Shown here: positions 38,174 to 49,290 of the stretch, piece by piece
How positions within the stretch are numbered: the first letter of the stretch is position 1
Layout: every line of letters begins with the position of its first letter
Assembly (NCBI RefSeq): GCF_051020955.1
Contig: NC_135022.1
Location: 10,521,966-10,585,965 of the forward strand
DNA from: Megalopta genalis
Lineage: Eukaryota; Arthropoda; Insecta; Hymenoptera; Halictidae
DNA length: 64,000 nucleotides
Reading direction: 5' to 3'
The notes under the pieces: model-generated
Database searches by the model: none
The model's input: the letters and a program-made list of their open reading frames with translations, nothing else
What the model was told of the DNA's origin: nothing
Made by a program: the position numbers and the translations under genes

Positions 38174-38537
38174 CTAGCATTTTGCCTGGAGACCTTGTCC
38201 CGTCGGAATTCCAGGAGCGCCTGCTGTAGCCTGGCGTTTAAGGTCGAGGCCAGCCTCCTGGCGGTGGACTCCTTGCTGCAGAGGGCGGCGTGGCACCTGA
38301 GCTCGGGCCTCAGCCTGCGTCCCTCGTGTCTGTAGACCCAGACAAAGAGGCGCGGGTGGGAAGCAGGTGCTGTACAATAGGTGACTCTGTGCGCCCAGTA
38401 CTCCGTCAGACCGTGATCCTTCGTTGTCGCGGTCAAACCACCGTTCGTGACCGTCAGCCTCATCGACACGTCCGGCCTGTTGCTGGTAACGTAATTGCGC
38501 CATAAGGTCGACACCGGTTTCTCCACGCAGCCCTCCC
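38174..38537 (-). CDS. FAM43A: FAM43-type protein, PTB/PID-domain exon (first visible exon)
   Basis: Internal coding exon of a FAM43A/B-type gene, read right to left. It opens after a TTACAG acceptor with two bases of a split codon, then GEGCVEKPVSTLWRNY. It ends ...SRQNA plus AG before GTAAGG. The open frame covers 120 whole codons. The motifs RVTYCTAPASHPRLFVWVYRH and the following LRCHAALCSKESTARRLA match what I know of the FAM43 PTB (phosphotyrosine-interaction) domain, where YCTAD..HPR.FAWVYRH and LRCHA are hallmarks. The first part of the domain (the conserved YLGN strand) should come from an upstream exon that I could not find. PTB domains of this type act as intracellular docking modules. 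The precise partner of FAM43 proteins is not known to me. The exon joins in phase to 34159-33792 (AG|A makes Arg). Family assignment is strong. The A-versus-B label is only nominal, because insects commonly have one such gene. Confidence 0.9.
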
Positions 38538-38681
38538 CTGTAATTTCAATCAGACGTTCGTTCGTGTAAAACTAGCGGAACGAGCATTGTCTCGATTGCG
38601 TCTACGTTACAGCTACGCACGTAGCTCGCCGCGAATATCGTTCTTAGTCTCCTCGCGAGCAGCCGTTCCGACCAGCCATTA

Positions 38682-38905
38682 ATTAGCGCAACCATTTCCG
38701 GAATCAGGGTAAAAATAATTGAAAAAACTATTGGAAACAGTCTATGAGATACTCTTGTTTCTATGGAATAATATTTCAAGATTTATTTGCCGTCACATAT
38801 ATAGATAAGCACATGTACTGGAAATAATTATTTGAAACAGAGTATTTCGTGTGTCGAAATCTCTGTTAATTATTTGGAATTTTCTTATTCTTACGATTAA
38901 TATTT
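38682..38905 (+). repeat. Dispersed repeat R, copy 1 (left of a B element)
   Basis: Runs from ATTAGCGCAACCATTTCCGG through AAATAATTATTTGAAACAGA to CGATTAATATT. Near-identical to 39147-39366. Confidence 0.93.
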
Positions 38906-39143
38906 GAGCCGTTTATTTTGAAAGCGGCATAAGTCACTTTGTTTTTAAGTCGATATATTGAAGGGTTTGCGTTTTAACGCGTTTAAAAATATGGATGATA
39001 ACTTTCGAGAAGATTTACTTGTATTCGTTATCTCGGGATACTGATATATTTTTCTCGGTATAAATAATTTCGTATAAACATTGAAAAATCACCACTTTTC
39101 ATTACGGCAAAGTGACTTATGCCACTTTCAAAATAAACGGCTC
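38906..39143. mobile_element. Family B MITE, complete (238 bp)
   Basis: Left GAGCCGTTTATTTTGAAAG, right CTTTCAAAATAAACGGCTC: perfect terminal inverse, with GCATAAGTCACTT arms continuing inward. Interior matches 5889 and 42985 in inverse orientation. Sits exactly between two direct copies of repeat R. Confidence 0.95.
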
Positions 39144-39144
39144 T

Positions 39145-39366
39145 ATTAGCGCATCCATTTCCGGAATCAGGGTAAAAATAATTGAAAAAGTATTGGAAAC
39201 AGTACATGAAATACTCTTGTTTCTATGGAATAATATTTCAAGATTTATTTGCCGTCACATATAGATAAGTACATGTACTGGAAATAATTATTTGAAACAG
39301 AGTATTTCGTGTGTCGAAATCTCTGTTAATTATTTGGAATTTTCTTATTCTTGCGATTAATATTTA
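39145..39366 (+). repeat. Dispersed repeat R, copy 2 (right of the B element)
   Basis: Starts ATTAGCGCATCCATTTCCGG, ends CGATTAATATTT, with few differences from copy 1 (for example AAAAGTATTGG for AAAACTATTGG and one TA fewer in CATATAGATAAG). Confidence 0.93.
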
Positions 39367-41390
39367 TGAGAGAAAGTAAACACACATGAAATGTACAAAC
39401 ACGCATTGTTTAGAAATATAAGCTTTTCTTTATATTTCTCTTGAGTTATTGATCTAATTGGAACATTTAACATCTGTTTGCATTTAATTGGTTTATTGCT
39501 TTTAATTTGCTTTACATTGCTACGCATCTCAAATAATACATATCCAAAATATAAACACGAATGTCGACACATGTTCGCAGTTGCTTGCTCGGCAAGATTC
39601 CATGGAGATAATATTCGAATGTTTGATATCACGTATAATAAAGAAATTATTAATTTCAAATATTTCAGGTTCATACTGTAAAATATATATTTTAAATATT
39701 CATTGCACATGCATTTGTAAAATCAATTAAGTGTTTCACTTAGTATTTCATTTCATACAGAAATAAATTGTTACTTCAAATGAAACATATGTGACACAGT
39801 TAAGAGTAATATTATACCATAGTTTAAGTAATATTAGTTTAAGTAATATTACACAAGAGTAATATTATTTGCAACTATTTGTATTTTTTGGTTGGAACAT
39901 TTTCAATAGACAGTTCAAATCGTCGAAAGTAACGGCGATCAGCAGTGTTAATAATAATTGCTAACGAAGTTTTATCGTAGTAAAATATGTATGTATGCAC
40001 TTGACGATCTTCGGTTTACGATAATCATTTTAAAACAATTTTATGGCACGTTGAAGTGCAATGTCGGATCAGGTGTTAGATCTTGGACATAAAAGTTGGC
40101 AATATTATTTTTGCTTGTGCATTGGTGCGACAAAAGCATTATTACAATTTATTTGCGGAATAAATTTCTTTTCAACCATAATGCTACGACAAGTGTTCTA
40201 AATGAACGAAGAAAAATGACAAATGTCTCTGTAAACTGATCCAAAATAACTGTCAGACTAATTTAAACATTTATCGCCCAAGGTCATTTGGAGATCATAC
40301 TATTACAGTGGACGAATAGAGCAAAGAAGATAAGATCGTGTTTTCGATGAAACGCCTCGTGTGTGTGTGTGACATAACAGTTTTACATAAAACGCATATT
40401 GTGCGTAATCGACGATAAGCAGCCTACTTTATAATCCCTCGGTAACCATTATTCACCCCCCACTTTCTTCGATTTAATTTGTTATTCGGCGTCAAACCAA
40501 CTCGATCAAAACGATTAGATTTCATTTCCAAGAGAAATGATAGCGATATTTTTAAACCATTAGTATTATTCTAATTAGGTGACGTATGTTTCTTCAGTGT
40601 ATCATTTGTCAAAACTTGTTTTGCAAGTGTCGTGCCTCGACAACATTTGCCAATTCAAAGGTTCGTTAATTTAAATATTACGTCAGAATTCCATTAGTCT
40701 TGATCGAATTCACCTGGCTGCTTCTCACACAGAGTTAAAAGCGCCTACAATATAATTATTACGTAACACCGTGCCTTAACCGTATGAACACATTTTCTAG
40801 ATCCGTCGGACACCTTTAACGACGAATTCACGAGCTCGTTAAATAAATTTAATAAATTACATCCGTTCAGTACACATTTATCGTGTCCGTTTGATCGGTT
40901 ATAGCGGAACGATTGAAATAAATGTGATTGTTTGATTGAAAAATAATATCGCAACATTATTTTTATTATTACTATACGATAGCGACTATCGAGTGCTCGT
41001 AAAATTGTAAAATCCTCGAGACTGCGCGCAACGCAAAAATTCCATCGGAGTTCATTTCATGCCTTGCAGATTCTGGATCGTAAAGAGAGAATTCAAAGCT
41101 CTCATTAAAATCTTCCCATTTATTGTGCCGAGCGCGCCCCTGCGCCGCCGAACGAATACATAAAATCCGGAATCTAATCATAATTGTATGTACATATTCG
41201 TACGCCGTATTACGCGTACTCGATCATTCTAATTGGATTTCGCCGAGGGTAATGTCTTAATGTTGTAGACACTCTGTTACCTATTCCAAGGTAATAATCA
41301 TGCTACTTTTATGCCTGGCTATTACTATTCAATGCCGCCATTGCACTATTATTTAGGATAACATCAGCAAGTAACAGTAATCGAGACAGA
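39367..41390. other. AT-rich non-coding DNA
   Basis: No supported gene. Short minus-strand frames near 39357-39710, 40745 and 40972 do not resemble the missing FAM43 N-terminus. Confidence 0.45.
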
Positions 41391-41800
41391 AGGTACCTAC
41401 AACGTACACGAGTTTCGCCGCTCGTTTCCGCGTACAATTACACAGACACACGCGCTACAATTGCTCGGTGTATATAATAGCTATTACTTGTATTACAGAG
41501 AGGTGGACACTAAATGGTTCCCCGTCAGGGTTAACACCGGGACGTGAATTATACTCGCGTAAATTCGAACGACGCTCCGCGAATTCTTAATAGATCGTTG
41601 ATCCTCGCGTTTACATCTAGCTCTCGCGTTCGCGTAAAACGTGGCTCGCGTCTTTTTCGCGACGGGCTATTAGATTCGAATCGCGAACGACAAGACCGAA
41701 CTTTTCTGATCGACCAGAGATTGACATCAGCGCTGGTGAACAGTGGAAAAGAACGTCTCAGATATTATGGAGTACCATTTCGGTTTTTTGTTGCCAGCCC
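41391..41800. other. CpG-containing island, no gene recognised
   Basis: Includes many TCGCG words. The plus frame 41544-41921 (125 codons) is unrecognised. Confidence 0.35.
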
Positions 41801-41911
41801 TAGCGAACAGACCTGGGCGAAAATATTTCAACTGATTGCAAAATGTACAAATATTATTTGTCTCAATTGTGCTACGTATGCTTCGTTTGTAGTAATATTT
41901 ATACATGTATA

Positions 41912-42026
41912 TTATATATAATAATAATATATAATAATATATAATAATATATATAATAATAATGTATAATAATATATAATAATATATATAATATATATAA
42001 TAATATATATAGTATATATATATAGT
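41912..42026. repeat. (TA/TAA)n microsatellite
   Basis: TATATAATAATATATAATAA-type tract. Confidence 0.92.
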
Positions 42027-42309
42027 AATTTATTTTTTTATTCGATGAAGAACGCTAGTTGAAATACTTACATCGATTTTACAAATGTGTAATATTCGTA
42101 ATATACATGTTTTTTATGTAGAATAAAGAAAGGATTTGATATATGCAAAAAAAATGTAAGTATCCGTGAATCACCCTGTATATGAAATGAAACACGAATA
42201 TTACTTCCATGAAATTTCACTAATTAATTAAGAGAGACACAAGAAGAAGCTTATTTTTTAAAACAATCGGCGTTCGTACGTTTTCTATAGGTTTATTTTC
42301 TCTCGTAAA

Positions 42310-42545
42310 TATTAATCGTAAGAAATAAAATTTCGAATAATTAATAGAAGTTTCGACTAATGAAATACTATTGTAAGTAATTATTTCCAGTACATTTTAA
42401 GAAAAAAAGAAAATTATTTTAATTAATTAATCATTTTCTTTACCACAACATAAATAATTGTTTCCCATATGTGTACTTATCTGTATGATGGCCAATAAAT
42501 CTTGAAATATTATTTCATACAAACAAGAGTATTTCATTCACTATT
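42310..42545 (-). repeat. Dispersed repeat R, inverted diverged copy
   Basis: Plus-strand AAATATTAATCGTAAGAAAT ... AATTATTTCCAGTACATTTT ... AAATCTTGAAATATTATTTC, then CAAACAAGAGTATTTCAT, the reverse of the unit at 38682. It also carries CACAACATAAATAATTG, shared with 14640 but not with 38682. Confidence 0.8.
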
Positions 42546-42984
42546 TCGAATATTTTCTCGAATATTTTTTACTCAGGTCTGCTCGCAGAGATCACTCGAA
42601 TAAAGGGTTCTTCTATATAGTCTTTTAAAATAACTTCTGTACGGTTTTTTTTTAAAATAACGTCTATATAAGTGTCTTAAAATTGGACCAAACGACTTCG
42701 TTTTTTTTTGGAATAGCTAGAAGAGGCAATGAGTAAGAAAAGTTTTGCAAAGATTGATACGCAGACGTTTTCTTGCGAGTGTACATTTCTGTTTTATCTT
42801 GTGTACATAGGTATATACACAGTTTTAGTATTTTTTTGTATTTTATAACGTTACGAACGATGTTCAACATTGATTTAAAATTGCGAAGCTATAAAAGGGT
42901 AGCACAAGACAGCTGTTTGCAATAGTTACAACTCAAATGTGAAACGTTACCGGTTTCGATTGCATATTAATAATAATATTAATA

Positions 42985-43204
42985 AGTAGCATAAGTCACT
43001 TTACCGTAATGAAAAGTGGTGATTTTTTAATGTTTATACGAAATTATTTATACCGAGAAAAATATCAGTATCCTGAGACAACAAATACAAGTAAATCTTC
43101 TCGAAAGTTAGCATCCATATTTCTAAACGGTGTTAAAACGCAAACTCTTAAATGTATCGACTTAAAAACAAAGTGACCTATGCCACTTTCAATATAAACG
43201 GCTC
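42985..43204. mobile_element. Family B MITE, left end truncated
   Basis: Opens at AGTAGCATAAGTCACTTTAC, without the GAGCCG terminus. Interior as at 5889. Right end ATGCCACTTTCAATATAAAC then GGCTC. Confidence 0.9.
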
Positions 43205-44888
43205 AATTGTAATAAGTGGATATAATTGAACATGGATAATTCTCCTTCATAACTTCTACTTATTTATCCGTCGTATAACGCGGAACTCATTGCGATTAAT
43301 ATTCAAGATCGACTTCTAAGATTGATCGAGCATCTTAAGAAAAATTGAAAAGTTCACAGCAATTACGGTGGAACAGTAGCAATGTTAGCGTATTAATTAC
43401 GAGCTACCGGTTGCATTAATTGCGCGTGCACCTGGTTTTAACGTCATAATGCTTGGAGGCATGATTTATCCTATTTATGAAAATAAAAAGTGAACCAATT
43501 TTACGGAAAAAAATCCTGTCCGCGTAAACATGCGCAGTAATACTCTGAACTTGATCCTGCAGCGGAAACATATGATTACTTACGAAAGGCGCGAACGATA
43601 ATAAAGACGCATTTGAATTTCAAATACACGTCGTTTGTGCCATTTTTAGTCTCCCCTTCAATAACGTATTATTTTCTGTTAATACAACATCGCACGCGAT
43701 ATTTTATATTCGTTCGCATATTTAATTGACAATTTCAACGTCGTTATTCAAGTTGAACAAGACTCCAAAATTATAGCCCGAGCATTTCTCACTTTCCCTA
43801 TTCTATTTTCATAATAATGGCCAGAACAAGCGAAATATCAACCGTACTAATCATTTTTTCCTTGTTGCGCGTGTCCATCCGTGATTTACAATCCACCAGA
43901 TTAGATGGTCGCTGGCAGACCTCATTTCCGGGAAAAAAACTCGATTAACCTATTCATACAGTTCTCGTAATCGCAGTGTCCCTCAGAAGTGGACGGCCAA
44001 CAAATCTTTTGTAAACGCGAAAGAAATCGCAAGGTTCGCGGCACGCGAAGATTTTAACAGAAAAAGATATAGGTCGCGTCACTGAAACGCTAATTAATGT
44101 TTCAAAGCTCTCGCGGCAGAAGGGTCATTAAAATTTTACTCGATGCTCGATAATTTCCGAACATTCAAGGCGTACGAGGCTTTCACCCGGGACTTTCACC
44201 GAGTTGCAAGATTTCTGTCTGATTTTCCAAATTTCCCAACACACTGTTCGATAATAGTATGTTGCTTCACTCGGAGACTTCGTTAACGCAAAAGAAAAAC
44301 TAAAAGAAACAAAACTAAAAGAACAATGCACATGTAAATTGACCGCATAGAATTACCTAATGAAATCAATAACCACTTTTATAGTAACTGAAAAAAATTC
44401 CTGTAGTCATTCTATTTAGAGAACATTTTATGGAATGTCATTAGCAGATTGCAGATTGTATACAATCACGACAAGAATGATTGGATCATATTAAAAAGAA
44501 AGTGAAGACATTTAAAGAATTTAAAGATACTATTGCATTATATTTAGCTCATTAAAATCATTAAGAAAAGAAGTAATCGTCTGTGTTAATTAATTTCTGC
44601 ACCTTACAGTCAATGCTTATTTAATCATTATCCCCCACATACTCAGAAATAACTGCACGAAAGTTACTGTATAAGTAGGACAATTGTTTACCAAATTACG
44701 TTGCATACTTTGGATCAATAAATTACGTTCCTTCCATAGCGCCGCAGTTTAAAGGAATACACATTATAAACACTTTCTATTTTACCTACTTTTTACGGTG
44801 TTTAAGCACAGAAAGTGGTTGAATTTTCATCTCGAGAAACGCGTAAGGGTTGAAAGTCACGATATTCACGTTCGAAGAATTTCTTCGA
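43205..44888. other. Non-coding DNA, nothing recognised
   Basis: No supported gene or repeat family. Confidence 0.45.
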
Positions 44889-45048
44889 AGTAAATTCTTC
44901 CCAATTGGTGTTCAAGTTGTACACAAAACAGGGACAATTTGGGAAGAGGAGATACGATTATTCGGGTCTTGCGGCTCGTTTTTATGGTTATCGATTGTCT
45001 ACAACTAGAAAAACGAGCCGCAAAGCTCGATCAATCGTATCTCCTCCT
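44889..45048. mobile_element. Family A palindromic MITE, right end altered
   Basis: AGTAAATTCTTCCCAATTGG, then GGGAAGAGGAGATACGATTA, loop, and the inverse AAAAACGAGCCGCAAAGCTC and CGTATCTCCTCC. The normal right terminus is replaced by the segment shared with 54 kb. Confidence 0.85.
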
Positions 45049-46480
45049 TAAATCCGAATATCTTTTTACATAAATAAAACTCTGTTAATTTAAATAACAC
45101 GGTGAGATTACATAATAATGAAAACGTACGAAACTTCGAATCGATTCATGTCATCTGTCTTTTTCAAGGACACTGAACGATTTTTCGCCTACAATTACCA
45201 TGAGTTATTGAACTTCGATACGACATAAAAGCGGTAAAGCGACCGATTTGAATATGAAACAAGTGCATTCAAACATATGGACGTATACTTCCCGAAACGT
45301 GTATTCAAAACGGCAGATCACACGATGTTGCATCATCTAAACTCCGAAGTTTCCCGATTACGATCAATTCTCCCTAATTGACGCTGAGATTGTGCATAAA
45401 AATGGAGAATTCGAGAAGAACTTCGCGGCTCGTTTTTATAGATGTTAACGATCGATAAGTATAGCGGCCTTCTGGCCGCTGCTTTTTCTTGCCTATAATC
45501 TAGATATTTATAAAAACTAGCCGCGAGGCTCGAAGAATCGTGTTTTAGCGCGACTTATTATTTTCTCAGATCTGCGTGCTTCGATTCCGACTCCAAACAT
45601 ATCCGAGAGAAATTACTCTATATGAGTTTCTTCCACGCCAGGGGTGTCAAACTCGCGGCCCGAGATGAACATTTTTGCGGCCCAGTCAATATATCCGACG
45701 CGAAGTAAAAATAAAATAGAAATAGTCTCGGCCAATAACATTTCTCCCGAAATAGGAAAGATAGTATCAGAGAAGAGACGTCAAGTATCAGGACGTAAAC
45801 AATAATTTAACTTTATATATGTGTTTATTACAATGGACTAGTCAAAATAAAAATATTTCTTTCTATGAACATTGATCTTTTTTTTGCGGCCAACCTAAAG
45901 TTAAGCATTGTTTATTTGGCCCAAGTTAGCTTTTGAGTTTGACACCCCTGTTCTACGCTGTGTAATATAACAGTGTTGGATCGTCTCACCCTTGACATTT
46001 CTAGAAAATGTCCTTAACGTTTCAGAAGAAAACGATGTTGCATCATCTAACCTCCGAAGTTTCCCAATTACGATCAATTCTCCCTAATTGACGCTGTGAT
46101 TGTGCATAAAAATGGACAATGCGAGAAGATCCTCGCGGCTCTTTTGTATAGATGTTAACAATCGATAACTATAAAAACGAGTCGCAAGGCTCAAATAATC
46201 GTATCTCCTCTACCCAAATTGTCCATTTTTTTGTGTGGTATCAAAGTGTCAATTGGAGGGAATTTACTGTATCTTGACATCTCCGTTCGCAAAGTAAATA
46301 AATAAACACGTTTCGTTCGTTTTCCACCGCGAACGAATATCGATTGTTAACATCTATAAGAACGAGCCGCAAGGCTCGAATAATCGTATCTCCTCTACCC
46401 AAATTGTCCATTTTTTTGTGTAGTATCAAAGTGTCAATTGGAGGGAATTTACTGTATCTTGACATCTCCGTTCGCAAAGT
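45049..46480 (+). repeat. Composite duplicated region, inverted relative of 53.7-54.4 kb
   Basis: 45049-45400 (AAATCCGAATATCTTTTTAC ... TTTCCCGATTACGATCAATT) reads as the reverse complement of about 54060-54395. 46022-46470 reads as the reverse complement of about 53740-54110. Between them this locus has extra material: a second ACGATGTTGCATCATCTAA start, a GC hairpin AGCGGCCTTCTGGCCGCT at 45463, and the hAT-like MITE. No genes. Confidence 0.88.
45639..45950. mobile_element. hAT-like MITE (family H) with 8-bp target duplication
   Basis: CAGGGGTGTCAAACTCGCGG ... GAGTTTGACACCCCTG, with 16-bp perfect terminal repeats, flanked by TTCCACGC on the left and TTCTACGC on the right (one mismatch), an 8-bp duplication typical of hAT. 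The same flank is found at the 56476 copy. Confidence 0.95.
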
Positions 46481-46705
46481 AAATAAATAAACACGTTTCG
46501 TTCGCTTTCCACCGCGAACGAATATCGATTGTTAACATCTATAAGAACGAGCCGCAAGGCTCGAATAATCGTATCTCCTCTACCCAAATTGTCCATTTTT
46601 TTGTGTAGTATCAAAGTGTCAATTGGAGGGAATTTACTGTATCTTGACATCTCCGTTCGCAAAGTAAATAAATAAACACGTTTCGTTCGCTCTCCACCGC
46701 GAACG
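46155..46705. repeat. 185-bp tandem repeat built from family A arms
   Basis: About three units with period 185 bp. Each contains AATCGTATCTCCTCTACCCA, TTGGAGGGAATTTACTGTAT, AAACACGTTTCGTTCG and CACCGCGAACG. Copies two and three are almost identical. A minus-strand frame repeats with the unit (46241-46477 and 46426-46662) and is an artefact. Confidence 0.93.
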
Positions 46706-47184
46706 TTCTCTCTCCCATCGGTTTTGAACTCTAACTAACTGTACCCGCGTTTCCTGTATCTCTTAATTGGTAACGCGATCTGAGGTACAACGGGCAACGG
46801 CGAATCAAACTGTATCGAAGGTCAGGATATGTTTGTCTCTCGATTCAGTTCCGTCGGTGTATTCTAGTCGCGTGTAGAAATCCCGCGGAATGTGTGCCTG
46901 GCCACACAACATATACGTATGTAGTCGCATCCAATGGTAACGGATATTCATTGCCGTTTCTTGCAAACTTCTCCGGCGGAGTCCGCCATCTTGAAGTATA
47001 AAATTGATTTCAATTTATTCGGTCTTCGAGCTTGCGTTTGATAACTCAAATATTTTATTTAATCAAATGTTAAATTATAAATATATAATTTAATTTTTAA
47101 TAACACGGTCATAGGAGAACTTATTCTTTCACCAATAATGTTATAGGATAATTAATTTTTTAATAATGTAGAAATATTTATATT
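46706..47184. other. Non-coding DNA, nothing recognised
   Basis: Mixed composition. No gene or known repeat. Confidence 0.45.
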
Positions 47185-47346
47185 ATGTTATAACTGGACT
47201 GCAAATTTCTATGTGAAATAAAAATTGTCTGCGTTAAGTGCAAGATACAGCAGCATTATTTTTTACACATTCATTTCTTTTATTAATAATTTTAATGAGC
47301 TGTTAGGAATTAATGCTCATAAGTGCATAAAATATGCAGTCTAATT
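47185..47346. mobile_element. Family E short element
   Basis: Left TTATAACTGGACTGCAAATT, right CATAAAATATGCAGTCTAAT then TATAAC, an imperfect inverse. Interior words shared with 25829-26205. Confidence 0.65.
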
Positions 47347-47394
47347 ATAACTATACCGTGGATCTTTATGTGAAGCAGAAATTATCTATATAAT

Positions 47395-47432
47395 AAATAT
47401 ATCTATAATATAAATATATATTAATATTATAT

Positions 47433-47497
<65 letters not shown>

Positions 47498-47535
47498 GTA
47501 ATATAAATTATCTATAATATAAATATATAACAGGT
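47395..47535. repeat. (TA)n microsatellite and flanks
   Basis: Pure TA for about 60 bp at 47430-47490 within TATAATATAAATATAT words. Confidence 0.93.
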
Positions 47536-48576
47536 CAAAAAAGCAAAATAGAACTTCGTTTTATCCCTTAACAAACTTAATTAGTTGAAAACAGTATCGC
47601 AATATTTTAAAATTCTTCGAATGTCTATTTTGTGTTTCTCATATTTCTTTTTGTCACGAATGCATAAAATCCGCATAAACTGTTAATGTCTTTCTTGTTA
47701 TCGAATACACGACAGTGAATAAGGTGAACAAAAATGCTAAAGGTAGAATAAGATAAAACAAGAGAAAAATAAATGTGTTTTAAAATAAAATAGATATTAG
47801 AGGAAGAATAAAATACGAGCCATTGGTAAAGAAAACAACCGCTTTCGACACCTTCGAAATTTTCGAATGCATTTCACACTTGAAAAACATTTTTTGAAGT
47901 ATTCGTAGTTATACTTTTTATAATCACAATCATATATTTCTTGGTTGGTAAACAGCAGAACATGAAATACGACGAGATCAAATAAAACACAAATGCGATG
48001 CACAAGTTCAAGAAATGGCAATGAACATAAATCTTCCTGTTTATGTATTACTGTATTACGCATTAAAAGTGTTTGGTCATTTGCAATAATTGTGGACTAA
48101 AGAACAGGACAAAGAAAGACACTAACTGTTATGCTTCTTATAATTGCTCCACCATTTTTTCACACACGCGTTATCCTTTTCTCCGAATGGAATCAAATTG
48201 TTGGATTCTTTCTGAATATTCCAAACCTATTTCCAACATTTTTACAGAAATTTCAATTCTTCAAAGTTCAACTTCACTCTGAACAATTTAACGTAAAAAT
48301 TAGAACGATTTATTCGATTTCGTCGATCTATTAATGCATTTATAGCTCCTGAAAATTTTTTAGACGATGGAAAAAATGCTCGTTTCACTAGAATTTAATC
48401 TATTGACATTTTATTTTTAGATTATCGAAACTTTTTGCACTGCGAAAAAAGGAGAAGACTTCATCTCATTTTCTTCTTTATCTGCAAAATCGCATATTTG
48501 TCCAAGCTTGTGCAGTCCATAGCAATGTATGTTGACAAATATTAACTATGCACGCGCACGTAGTGCTAATTATACA
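47536..48576. other. AT-rich non-coding DNA
   Basis: An E-like GCATAAAATCCGCATAAAC string occurs at about 47664. Nothing else recognised. Confidence 0.45.
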
Positions 48577-49290
48577 CAGTGATTTTCATTAATATTCTGA
48601 CACTCTTTAAAACGCAATAGCTTTCTTAAAACTAGAATAAACGATTTGAATTTTTTTTTTAAATGATAGAGGGATTAGTATACTGGGCAATGACAAACTA
48701 CTTTGTACAATTTTGACGAAATAAAAGGCTCCCGTTTTTTCACGTTTTTATGAACGAAATATCTATTTTATATATCTATTTTAAATATCTATTTTATCTA
48801 TAACGAAAATTGAAAAAATGCATTTTGTAGATCTCGGTAAGTTATATACATGCTGAAAATTTCATCGAAATCGGTTAACACAAAGTCAAGTTACAAGCGT
48901 TAAAAGGTAGTAAAAACTACAAATTTCTCACACTTATTGGTCGAAAATGTCAAAAAACGGGGCAAAAACCGCGATTTTTGCGATCTTCAATTGTTTACAG
49001 CTCATACGAAGGTCAACCGATTTCGGTGAAGTTTTTAACATGCATGCAACTTAGCGAGATCTATAAAACACATTTTAAAAATTTTCGTTATAGGCTCAAA
49101 TAAAAAGGTTATTCTAAGTTATTTTATTATTTTGCTATTTTAAGCAGTAGCAAAATTTCAAAAAGCATTCTAATTATGCTCTAGTGAACTGACCGCTCTA
49201 TCACCTCAACAAAAAATTCAAGTCGTTTAATCCAGTTCTAAAAAAGTTATTGCGTTTTGAAAATCATCCGAATATTAACGGGTGTCACTG
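48577..49290. mobile_element. 714-bp palindromic element (family D)
   Basis: Left end CAGTGATTTTCATTAATATT, right end AATATTAACGGGTGTCACTG. The outer arms share CTTTAAAACGCAATAGCTTT against the inverse of AAAAAGTTATTGCGTTTTGA. The inner arms share GTAGATCTCGGTAAGTTATA and ATTTCATCGAAATCGGTT against their inverses near 49010-49075. Nearly the whole element is one inverted repeat with arms of roughly 330 bp. TA follows the right end. Non-coding. Confidence 0.88.
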
